From Paraburkholderia ginsengiterrae (GTDB lineage Bacteria > Pseudomonadota > Gammaproteobacteria > Burkholderiales > Burkholderiaceae): a stretch of 64,000 bases of DNA. Where the stretch lies: assembly GCF_001645125.1 (NCBI RefSeq), contig NZ_LXKA01000221.1, positions 1-64,000 on the forward strand, in the 5' to 3' direction. The stretch's first letter is position 1, and every line of letters starts with the position of its first letter. Both the position numbers and the translations under genes were made by a program. Positions 43,643-51,346 of this stretch are shown here, one piece after another. Under the pieces are notes generated by a model. That model worked only from the letters and a program-made list of their open reading frames with translations, made no database searches and had not been told where the DNA came from.

Positions 43643-44598
43643 TGGATGGAATGCTCATGAACACACTTACGACAGGCCCGAATGCGGCGCGAAGCGACAC
43701 GGCCGCGGATCACGCCACCGCGCGCGTGATTGCGTTATGTCCGGATCACGCGAACGCGGATGCCGCTCACACCTGCCGGAATACGGCGACGATCGCGGAG
43801 AACGAATGCCAGGTGCGCTCGAACGCGTGGGTCAACGCGGAGTACAAGCATCTCGTGCTGACGGCGCCTGACCTCGCGCTGACGGCGCGCGCCGGGCAGT
43901 TCTTTCATCTCGCGTGTCCGGCTTCGAACGACGACACGCCCTATCTGCGCCGGCCAATGAGCATCTACTGTGTGGCCGCCGAAGACAGCCGCATCGAGTT
44001 TCTCTACAAGGTGCAAGGCGCGGGAACACGTGGCCTCGCCCAGCTTCAGCCGGGCGATACGCTCGACGCGCTGGGTCCGCTCGGAAACGGCTTCGCGCTT
44101 CCCGTGTCGGCGGAACCGGCGCACGTTCTGCTGCTTGGCCGCGGCGTCGGGCTCGCGACGATGGCGCCGCTCGCGCAGCAGGCGATCGCGGCGAGGGCGC
44201 ACGTCACCGCTATTCTCAGCGCGCGCAGTGAGGCGCTGATGATGTCGGCGGACTATCTGAGAGCCGCGGGCGCCGATGTCATCACCGTCACCGATAGCGA
44301 GCAGACCAGCGACGTGGTCCAGGTCGAGAGCCTGATCCGGAAGATTCACGCGCAACGGCGCATTACATTCGTCAGCACGTGCGGGTCGAACCGCCTGCTC
44401 GTCATGTTGCAGCGCGTGGCCGCGCAGTTGAGCATTGCTGGCCAGGTCGCGCTCGAACAGCGCATGGGCTGCGGTTATGGAGCGTGCTACGCATGCGTGC
44501 GGCCATTTCGAAAGGAGGCGGGCTCACAGGAGCTCAGTTATCGCCGCGTGTGCTGGGAAGGCCCGGTCTTCGATCTTCAGGAAACGACATCATGGTAG
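43642..44598 (+). CDS. PyrK-like iron-sulfur flavoprotein (dihydroorotate dehydrogenase electron-transfer subunit-like)
   Basis: The protein has about 318 residues (start ATG 43642 or 43657). A ferredoxin-reductase-type FAD/NAD module (YLRRPMSIYCVAAED, LLLGRGVGLATMAPLA) precedes a 2Fe-2S cluster of PyrK type: CGYGACYACVRP and a final Cys in RVCWEGPVF. The N-terminal 55 or so residues are an extension. In pyrimidine synthesis PyrK joins PyrD of class 1B; here its partner is the next gene, with 7 bases overlap, inside a Rieske oxygenase operon. Confidence 0.88.
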   Translation: MDGMLMNTLTTGPNAARSDTAADHATARVIALCPDHANADAAHTCRNTATIAENECQVRSNAWVNAEYKHLVLTAPDLALTARAGQFFHLACPASNDDTPYLRRPMSIYCVAAEDSRIEFLYKVQGAGTRGLAQLQPGDTLDALGPLGNGFALPVSAEPAHVLLLGRGVGLATMAPLAQQAIAARAHVTAILSARSEALMMSADYLRAAGADVITVTDSEQTSDVVQVESLIRKIHAQRRITFVSTCGSNRLLVMLQRVAAQLSIAGQVALEQRMGCGYGACYACVRPFRKEAGSQELSYRRVCWEGPVFDLQETTSW

Positions 44599-45530
44599 AT
44601 CTCAGTGTCAATATCGGTTCGCTCAAGCTCGCCAATCCGGTGATGCCCGCGTCGGGTACGTTCGCCGAAGGCACAGCGCAGATTTTCGACCTCAATTGTC
44701 TCGGCGCAATCGTTACCAAGACCATTACTCATGACGTGCGCGAAGGCGTGCCGCCGCCGCGCGTCGCCGAGTTTCGCGACGCCACGCTCTTTTCGATCGG
44801 CATTCCCAGCAAGGGCAGCGACTATTACGTCGAACACACCGTGCCGTACTACCGGCGCTACAGTCCGCCGCTCGTCGCGAGCATTTCGGCCAACACGATC
44901 GAGGAGTTCGGCAGGCTCGCGGAAAAAATCAGTGTGCCGGGTGTCGCGGCGATCGAAGCGAATGTCTCCTGTCCCAACCTGAAGAAGAATGGTCAGGCGT
45001 TCGGCATGGATCCGGAAGCCACCTGGCAGGTGGTCAGGGCGATGAAGTCCGCAACCTCGCTGCCCGTCTGGCCGAAGATGACGCCCAATGCGGGCAACGT
45101 CGTCGAGGTTGCGCTGGCGGCTCAGGACGCGGGTGCGGATGCGCTCGTGGTGAGCAATGCGATTCTTGCCATGGCGATCGATGTCGAGACATTCCGGCCA
45201 CGTGTGGCGAATGTCATGGGTGGCCTGACGGGTGCCGCCACGAGGCCGATCATGCTGCGGATCGCCTATCAATGTGTCCAGGCCGTCGAGATTCCCGTCA
45301 TCGGATGCGGCGGCATAGCCACGGCCGCGGATGCGCTCGAATTTCTTCTTGCGGGCTGCTGCGCGGTGCAGGTCGGCACCGCCAACTTCGTTTCACCGAC
45401 AGCGATGCCGCGCCTGATCGACGATCTGACAGAGTGGTGCAAGCGGCACGGAGTGTCAAAACTCACCGACCTGATCGGCGCGGTGAAGATGCATGAACCT
45501 GTCGATCTCCAGCAACGGGTGGCGCTATGA
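44592..45530 (+). CDS. PyrD class 1B-like flavoenzyme, divergent substrate site
   Basis: The 312-residue FMN barrel has GAIVTKTIT (Lys43), EANVSCPNLKKNGQAFGMD (Cys127, the usual class 1 base), PKMTPN (Lys162), SNAILAM (Asn189) and VIGCGGI...VQVGTANF phosphate motifs. The loop usually reading NAIGLQNPG in class 1B enzymes is FSIGIPSKG (residues 67-75), so the orotate-contacting Asn residues are lost. I infer another substrate, an N-heterocycle or an enone-like intermediate. It is paired with the PyrK-like gene, not with pyrimidine genes. Confidence 0.88.
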   Translation: MVDLSVNIGSLKLANPVMPASGTFAEGTAQIFDLNCLGAIVTKTITHDVREGVPPPRVAEFRDATLFSIGIPSKGSDYYVEHTVPYYRRYSPPLVASISANTIEEFGRLAEKISVPGVAAIEANVSCPNLKKNGQAFGMDPEATWQVVRAMKSATSLPVWPKMTPNAGNVVEVALAAQDAGADALVVSNAILAMAIDVETFRPRVANVMGGLTGAATRPIMLRIAYQCVQAVEIPVIGCGGIATAADALEFLLAGCCAVQVGTANFVSPTAMPRLIDDLTEWCKRHGVSKLTDLIGAVKMHEPVDLQQRVAL

Positions 45531-45898
45531 ACGCAGTGATTCAGATAAATTCCGCCGACGCGCGCGAGTACGTGCGTGGCGACGACGGCTGGTTTGCAAT
45601 CGGATCGCTTGACGAGGTGTTCGGCGCGCGCGCATGCCGTGGCATCGACATCGAGGGCGTCAAGATCGGACTGTTCCGTGTCGACGACGAGATTCACGCG
45701 CTTGACGACATCTGCACGCACGGTGCGGCTTTGCTCAGCGATGGCGAATTCGAGGGGCACGAAGTGGAATGTCCGCTGCATGCCGGTCTGGTGGATGTGA
45801 GAACGGGCCGTGCGCTTGCCGCGCCCGTGTCGCGCGACACCCGACATCATGAGACCAGGGTCGAAGCCGATGTGCTGTTCGTGAGGGTGCAACCATGA
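45527..45898 (+). CDS. Rieske-type ferredoxin
   Basis: The 123-residue protein holds the Rieske cluster motifs CTHGAALLSDGEFEG and CPLHAGLVDVRTGRAL (C-x-H and C-x2-H). It carries electrons from the FAD reductase (41799) to the oxygenase (39267). Both ends overlap neighbouring genes by four bases (ATGA), placing it firmly in the operon. Confidence 0.93.
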   Translation: MNAVIQINSADAREYVRGDDGWFAIGSLDEVFGARACRGIDIEGVKIGLFRVDDEIHALDDICTHGAALLSDGEFEGHEVECPLHAGLVDVRTGRALAAPVSRDTRHHETRVEADVLFVRVQP

Positions 45899-47025
45899 GC
45901 GGCGCTCAAGTGGCTGAACCAGTGGCTCCTGCCGTGTCGGCGTTGGTTGACGAAAACGCTGCGCCTGCAAAGCGTCCTCGCATCGCCGTGATCGGTACCG
46001 GCGGCACGTTCGCGATGCACGGCCGTCATCGGTTCGACTGGATCGAGTACGCCGACAGCGGCGTCATCCATCCAATCGACGATCTGCTGGAACGCCTGGG
46101 CGAACTGGTTCCGCATGTCGAGATCGTGCCTGTGCCGTTTCGCGCTTTGGGAAGCGTGTCCATCGGTCCGGGCGACTGGCTGGAGCTTGCCACGCTGATC
46201 CGCGACACCGCCGCGAGCGATGCCACGCTGACGGGTTTCGTGATCACCCACGGCACGGCGACGCTCGAGGAGACCGCCTGGTTTCTCGACCTCGTGCTGG
46301 AACTCGATCAACCCGTCGTGCTGACGGGCGCTCAGCGCCCCGCAAACACGGATGGCAGTGACGCCGCGGCGAATTTGCGCGGCGCGGTTGCTCTCGCCGC
46401 CGCCCAGGACTCGCGCGGTTCGGGCGTGCTCGTTGCGATGGGCGGCCTCTTCTTTGCTGCGCGCGACGTGACCAAGGCGGCCAGCTTCGAACTGGCGGCA
46501 TTCGAGGCCGCGCCGTATGGACCGCTCGGCAGGATCGATGCGGACGCCGGCGTGGTCTGGCGACGCCGCGTGTTTCGTGATGAGAGGCCGGCGCGGCGGG
46601 CCTCGCGTTTTGCACCGATACTGGATGCGGCAACGCGCAGCGGATTGCCGCGCGTCGACATTGCCCTATCGTATGCGGGTGCGGACGGCGCGGCAATCGA
46701 CGCGTTTGTCGCGGCGGGTGCGCGCGGCATCGTCTGCGCGGGGCTTGCGCCTGGGCGCCCCGCATCTGGAGAACGCGAGGCGCTGTGTTGCGCCGCCGGG
46801 GCCGGCGTGGTGGTCGTGCAGGCCACGCGCGCACCTCGCGGCACGGTGCCGAAGCAGCGTTTCCTCGCTGCCGACGGATTCGTTGCGGGGGGCGATCTCT
46901 CGCCGCAGAAGTTGCGCATCGCTCTTATGCTGATACTCGCGAGCTTCGGCACGAGCAATGTGGCCCCGCATGATCGCGCGCAAACGGAGCGCGATACCGT
47001 GCAACGCATTTTGCTCGAACTTTGA
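45895..47025 (+). CDS. Asparaginase/glutaminase-family protein with Asp-to-Ala change
   Basis: The 376-residue protein has VIGTGGTFAM (Thr38 at the first Thr site) and VITHGTATLEETAWFLDL. Canonical asparaginases read THGTDT (or, in some, GTNT) there; this one has Ala122 (codon GCG at 46258-46260), removing the Asp of the catalytic relay. The Lys region ARDVTKAASFEL and the PYGPLG segment are kept. The N-terminal 27 residues are an extension. It may hydrolyse or bind another amide, or be inactive. No signal peptide: likely cytoplasmic. Confidence 0.88.
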   Translation: MSGAQVAEPVAPAVSALVDENAAPAKRPRIAVIGTGGTFAMHGRHRFDWIEYADSGVIHPIDDLLERLGELVPHVEIVPVPFRALGSVSIGPGDWLELATLIRDTAASDATLTGFVITHGTATLEETAWFLDLVLELDQPVVLTGAQRPANTDGSDAAANLRGAVALAAAQDSRGSGVLVAMGGLFFAARDVTKAASFELAAFEAAPYGPLGRIDADAGVVWRRRVFRDERPARRASRFAPILDAATRSGLPRVDIALSYAGADGAAIDAFVAAGARGIVCAGLAPGRPASGEREALCCAAGAGVVVVQATRAPRGTVPKQRFLAADGFVAGGDLSPQKLRIALMLILASFGTSNVAPHDRAQTERDTVQRILLEL

Positions 47026-47081
47026 AGTGAATTGCCCGCCTCGCGCCGTCAATCCATTTGCTTGATTCACTCGGACCGAAC

Positions 47082-47789
47082 ATGCAATTCTCCTATCTGG
47101 TCACCTTCCAGCACCCCGACCCGAGCGCGCGCATCAGCGACGAAGATCGGCAGCGTATCCGCGCGTGCGTGGAGGATACGCCCGCGTTGAGCCGCGCGCG
47201 CCTGTACACGCCGTCCGCGGCGAAAGACTATTACACGAACGACGGACCATCGCCGATCTTCGCCATGCAACTCGATTTCGAAAGGCTCGCCGATCTGGAG
47301 TCGGCGATTGCCTCCGGCGGACATCTGCTGCAACTCGCAACGGGCGACTACTCAAGCCTCGCGACATGTGCGGTCGAGCAGCAGGTTATGGCAAGGCGGC
47401 CTTTTCCGGTGCTCGATTCGCACGCGCAGGTGCCGCAAGGCGCGTTGCCCTGTCAGTTTCTCGTTCACTATCCGGGCCGCGCCGAGAACTTCGACGATTG
47501 GCTTGCGTATTACCTGTCGCATCACCCGCAGATCATGAAGTTCTTCGACGGCGTGCGCGAGATCGAAATCTTCACGCGGGTCGATTGGGTTGATGCGATG
47601 CCGTGGAAGCGGGTGCACTACATGCAGCGCAACAAGCTGATGTTCGACAGCGCCGACGCAATCACGCGCGCGATGAACTCGCCGATTCGACACGAGATGC
47701 GCGCGGATTTCGAAAAATTCCCGCCGTTTGAAGGCAGCAACATCCATCACCCGATGTGGGCGGAAACGCTCTTCGCACCGACGCCCTAG
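47082..47789 (+). CDS. Uncharacterised protein of an M20-associated family (copy 1), EthD/dimeric barrel-like
   Basis: The 235-residue protein closely resembles the product at 52805. Conserved blocks in both are HYPG (129-132), SHHPQIM (146-152), DWVDAMPW (168-175) and YMQRN (180-184). The alternation of strands and helices suggests two ferredoxin-like (EthD-type) halves; this is a guess from pattern. It follows the asparaginase-like gene by 56 bases and precedes a deleted porin. Soluble, with no signal peptide. Confidence 0.75.
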   Translation: MQFSYLVTFQHPDPSARISDEDRQRIRACVEDTPALSRARLYTPSAAKDYYTNDGPSPIFAMQLDFERLADLESAIASGGHLLQLATGDYSSLATCAVEQQVMARRPFPVLDSHAQVPQGALPCQFLVHYPGRAENFDDWLAYYLSHHPQIMKFFDGVREIEIFTRVDWVDAMPWKRVHYMQRNKLMFDSADAITRAMNSPIRHEMRADFEKFPPFEGSNIHHPMWAETLFAPTP

Positions 47790-47855
47790 TCGGCCCTGTC
47801 ACGGCCGTCGTCATACAGGGGCAGGAAGCGGTGGTCTCTTCCACACCACCCAACA

Positions 47856-48215
47856 ATGAACCTGAATAGAGCAGGCACGCTCGTGATCGCGAGCGTCCTC
47901 GCGTCCGCGTCCGCGTGCGCGGACGCAAACGCACAATCGAGCTATACGCTTTACGGCAGCATCGACGAGAGCATTGGGTATGTGACCAACACGAAGGGCG
48001 GCCGCGCAGCGGTGATGGGGCCGATAGCCGTACCGGACCAGTTCGGTTTCAAGGGAAGCGAAGACCTGGGCGGCGGCACGAACGCGATTTTCCGGCTTAA
48101 GAACGGCTATTTTTCGAATACCGGCAGTTTTACGACGGCGGCCCTGCCGTCGCTCGCTCCTTCGTCGACGAGTTCGCAGGCCTCGCTGCGCTTCGGAGTG
48201 CAGCACTTCTTCTGA
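47856..48215 (+). pseudogene. Internally deleted trimeric porin
   Basis: The 119-residue frame has a signal peptide, the porin opening SSYTLYGSIDESIGYVTNTK and GSEDLGGGTNAIFRLKNGYF, then switches near residue 92 to the C-terminal strand ALPSLAPSSTSSQASLRFGVQHFF (given in two parts in porins). Full porins are about 370 residues, so roughly 250 residues were lost without breaking frame. It may still be secreted but could not form a 16-strand barrel. A full-length porin occurs later at 53569. Confidence 0.8.
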
Positions 48216-48578
48216 TAGGGTGCGAGCACGTTGGCCCTGAGGACACGGGCCGTTCCGTTCGCGGCGTCTTCGTTGCGGCGTGCATCTGCGCCTCGCGCGC
48301 TACTCTGTCTGTTCGCCCTCATGCCATTCCTTCCGTGCGTCGTGCGGCCTGCCCATCCGGCAGGGTCGCGCTTTTCCCTTTATTGACGCGGCGGACTGCA
48401 TTACCTTGGCACTATGTTCCACCACGTGCTCGGATTTCCACAGGCGAATTCGCCCATCGGCACACAAGGGAGCCGCACCCGTTCGCAAGCGCACCAGGCG
48501 AGAAGGGCTGCGGCTGGCATTAATGAAAGTAAGCACGTTCACTTTTAGTTGCGAACTGGATGTGGAGACACCACCCTC
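48216..48578. other. 363-bp intergenic region
   Basis: I see no gene or clear dyad. It should contain the promoter of the LysR gene at 48579, since the preceding porin fragment ends upstream, but I could not fix -35/-10 boxes. Confidence 0.35.
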
Positions 48579-49532
48579 ATGAAGATCCATCAACTGCGCA
48601 CACTCGTCGCAATTTCCGATACTGGAAGCATTCGCAACGCGGCGAAGGCGCTCGAACTTTCACCTGCGGCGGTCACCAAGGCGATGCGCGAACTCGAAGC
48701 CCAGGTTGGCGTGGCATTGATCGTCCGCGAGGCCTCCGGGATCATTCTGACCGACGCCGGGCAGGCTTTGCTGGCGCATGCCCGTCTGATGATTCAGCAG
48801 TTGCGACGCGCGCAAGACGAGATGGACCGCTTCTCCGGAGCGGGCAGGGAGCGGCTGACAGTCGCATTGCCGACCTGGATCGCCATCGCGCTGCTTGGCG
48901 GCATCATGAAGCGCTTCGAGCAGGAGATGCCCGATACGCGGCTTGTCTTCTACGAGAGCCTGCTGAGCGTCGCCGTGCCGAAATTGCGTGACGGTACGCT
49001 CGACCTCTCGGTGAATCGCGCCTGTCCGCCGTCATGCCGGGACGAATTCCAGCAAGTGCCGCTCTTCCTGGTGAGTTACGCGGTAGTGGGGCGTGCGGGA
49101 CATCCGCTTGCGAAATGCCGCACGCTGTCGCAACTGAAGGGCGCGAGCTGGGTGTTGAACCGTGACTTCACGGAAAACGACGTTGAAGGTGACGGCCCAT
49201 TCGGCGAGTACTTTCGCCGCCACAAGCCGCGCGTGCACGTCGCGCATTCCTCGTCGATGATGATCGGGCTGATTTGCAACACCGACGTCCTTTCGATCAT
49301 GCCCTGGCCACTCGCGGAACTGCTCGTCGCGAAAGAGGGGTTGTGCGTGCTGCCCGTCACCGAGAGCATCCCTGAAGTGGAAGTGAACCTGATGTACCGG
49401 CGCGGCACCCCGCTAAGCGCTGCGGCAAAGGTCTTCATTCAAAGCCTTAAGGACACCATACTCGACGCGGCCAATTCGCCCGACCCAATGAGCAGGCGTG
49501 TCTTTCATGCGGTCGAATGCGTGTTGAGCTAA
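48579..49532 (+). CDS. LysR-family regulator (CbbR/aminobenzoate-operon-like)
   Basis: The 317-residue protein starts at ATG 48579 with KIHQLRTLVAISDTGSI and the helix-turn-helix AKALELSPAAVTKAMRELE, then a regulatory domain. A TTG ten codons upstream is less likely. It precedes the M20 hydrolase operon on the same strand by 320 bases and is its likely regulator. Confidence 0.9.
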   Translation: MKIHQLRTLVAISDTGSIRNAAKALELSPAAVTKAMRELEAQVGVALIVREASGIILTDAGQALLAHARLMIQQLRRAQDEMDRFSGAGRERLTVALPTWIAIALLGGIMKRFEQEMPDTRLVFYESLLSVAVPKLRDGTLDLSVNRACPPSCRDEFQQVPLFLVSYAVVGRAGHPLAKCRTLSQLKGASWVLNRDFTENDVEGDGPFGEYFRRHKPRVHVAHSSSMMIGLICNTDVLSIMPWPLAELLVAKEGLCVLPVTESIPEVEVNLMYRRGTPLSAAAKVFIQSLKDTILDAANSPDPMSRRVFHAVECVLS

Positions 49533-49852
49533 TCCTGGCAATGTACTGAGCGCGGGACAAAGCAAAACGCAAAGCAAAACGCAAAGCAAAACGCGGGCCA
49601 CAGCAATTTGACACGCGTTTTACGCGCATCTTTTTTTTCGCGGTTTGACCCGTCAACGAATAAACATAACCATTTCTCACGCCGATGACAGTGCTCCGGC
49701 GTTTGATATGAAGTGACGGTGCGTCGCGATCTTTTTTCTCGCCTCGAGCGAAGTGTCCACCGCGCTGATTCTTCATACCGCGCCAGTCATCGAGCGTCGA
49801 TCCTGCCGCGCAATCTCGCGCTGCACCGAAACACCTTTCGATCAGTCACATT
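49533..49852. other. 320-bp intergenic region with tandem repeat and M20 promoter region
   Basis: It contains three tandem 12-base repeats at 49558-49593, a T-run near 49631, and an imperfect TTGAC-CC-GTCAA dyad at 49645-49656 that could be a regulator site. The promoter of the M20 operon should be here. No gene is evident. Confidence 0.4.
49558..49593. repeat. Three tandem 12-base repeats (CAAAGCAAAACG)
   Basis: The unit CAAAGCAAAACG occurs three times without change, 26 to 61 bases after the LysR stop. This is an A-rich island in GC-rich DNA. It may be a slippage product or a protein-binding array; no spacer is present, so it is not CRISPR. Confidence 0.85.
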
Positions 49853-51346
49853 ATGTTGAAGCTCAACGAAGCAGAACGGGACGTGGTCGCTCGCATCGAG
49901 CCTCATCGCGCGCTGTGCACGCACCTGAGCGACAGGCTCTGGGATCTTGCTGAGACCGCTTACTCGGAACACGTGTCCGCCGACCTTCAGATAAGGGAGT
50001 TGACGCGCGAAGGCTTTCGGGTGACGCAAGGCCTTGCGGGCATTCCGACAGCGTTCGTTGCGCAATGGGGCGAGGACGGACCGGTGATCGGTTTGCTGGG
50101 CGAGTACGATGCATTGCCCCAGTTGAGTCAGGTGGCGGGTTCCGCGACGCGCGCGCCGGTCGTGAATGCAGGCAACGGTCATGGTTGCGGTCACAATCTG
50201 CTGGGCGGTGCCGCATTGCTCGCCGCGCTGGCGGTGCGCGATCATTTGCGTGACAGGGGTGTCGCCGGCCGGATCCGCTACTACGGTTGCCCCGCGGAGG
50301 AAGGTGGCGCGGGCAAGACGTTCATGACGCGTGCCGGTGTGTTCGACGACCTCGACGCCGCGCTGACATGGCACCCGTCCAGCATCTATGCGATCGACGC
50401 AATGTCGACGCTCGCCACACTGCATGCGCGCTTCACATTTGCCGGCCGGGCCGCTCATGCGGCCGCCGCGCCGCATCTCGGCCGCAGCGCGCTCGACGCG
50501 GTCGCGTTGATGAACGTGGCGGCCAATTACCTGCGCGAGCACATTCCGTCCGACGCGCGCCTGCACTACGCGATTCACGATACGGGCGGTCGCGCGCCGA
50601 ACGTCGTGCAGGCTCGCGCGGAGGTCGTCTACCAGATACGCGCGCCCGAGCTTGAAGTCGTGCGTTCGCTTCATGCGCGTCTGCTACGGATCGCCGAGGG
50701 CGCCGCGATGATGACCGAGACGGCGATGCACGCACGCGTTGAGAAGGCGATGTCGAATATGCGCCCGAATCCCGTGCTCTCGGATCTGATGCATGCGCGC
50801 ATGCAGGCGCTCGGCCCCGTCCCGTTCGACGATGAAGACCGGGCTTTCGCGCGTGTGATGCAGCAAGCCATTTCGAAGGAAGAAGCGCGTGCGAGCCTCG
50901 CCATATTCGGTGCCGCGCATCTAGAGGGCGAACTCCACGACGCTGTTTTGCCGGCGGAGCGGATTCCGGCCGTTCTGGCCGCTTCGACCGACGTCGGCGA
51001 TGTCAGCTGGGTGGTGCCGACGGCCCGCTGCCTCGTGCCATGCTTCGCGCTCGGCACGCCGTTCCATTCATGGCAACTGGTCGCGCAGGGCAAGTCGTCG
51101 CTGGCCCACAAGGGGATGACGCATACCGCCAAGGCGCTGGCCGTCACGGCGGCGGCGCTGTATCGCGATCCGGCTACGCTCGCAGCCGCGAAACGGGCGC
51201 TGCGGGAGCAGTCGGCCGATGCGGCGTACCAGTGTCCCATTCCGTCCGACGTCGAACCGCCCGTCGCCGCTGCCACCGGCGATGCGCGCCGGCGCAGCAC
51301 GTTGCGTGGCGCGTTTCCGTCGCAGTATGCAGGAGTGCAATCGTGA
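49853..51346 (+). CDS. M20-family amidohydrolase, AbgB-like (copy 1)
   Basis: The 497-residue enzyme has GHGCGHNLLGG, YYGCPAEEGGAGKT (catalytic Glu) and the C-terminal metal region HSWQLVAQG, as in AbgB (p-aminobenzoyl-glutamate hydrolase subunit B) and related aminoacylase-like enzymes. The dimerisation domain lies at about residues 190-310. The tail ends with YQCPIPSDVEPP, shared with two paralogues here. It cleaves an acyl/aroyl-amino acid amide bond in the cytoplasm. GTGA overlap couples it to copy 2. Confidence 0.9.
   Translation: MLKLNEAERDVVARIEPHRALCTHLSDRLWDLAETAYSEHVSADLQIRELTREGFRVTQGLAGIPTAFVAQWGEDGPVIGLLGEYDALPQLSQVAGSATRAPVVNAGNGHGCGHNLLGGAALLAALAVRDHLRDRGVAGRIRYYGCPAEEGGAGKTFMTRAGVFDDLDAALTWHPSSIYAIDAMSTLATLHARFTFAGRAAHAAAAPHLGRSALDAVALMNVAANYLREHIPSDARLHYAIHDTGGRAPNVVQARAEVVYQIRAPELEVVRSLHARLLRIAEGAAMMTETAMHARVEKAMSNMRPNPVLSDLMHARMQALGPVPFDDEDRAFARVMQQAISKEEARASLAIFGAAHLEGELHDAVLPAERIPAVLAASTDVGDVSWVVPTARCLVPCFALGTPFHSWQLVAQGKSSLAHKGMTHTAKALAVTAAALYRDPATLAAAKRALREQSADAAYQCPIPSDVEPPVAAATGDARRRSTLRGAFPSQYAGVQS

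Noticed and set aside
43642-45530. Housekeeping dihydroorotate dehydrogenase (PyrK/PyrD) of pyrimidine synthesis
   Set aside because: The genes lie inside a Rieske oxygenase operon, and the substrate loop differs from the class 1B pattern. Beta-proteobacteria usually carry a class 2 enzyme for this step.
49558-49593. CRISPR array
   Set aside because: The three 12-base units are directly adjacent with no spacers, and no cas genes are present.
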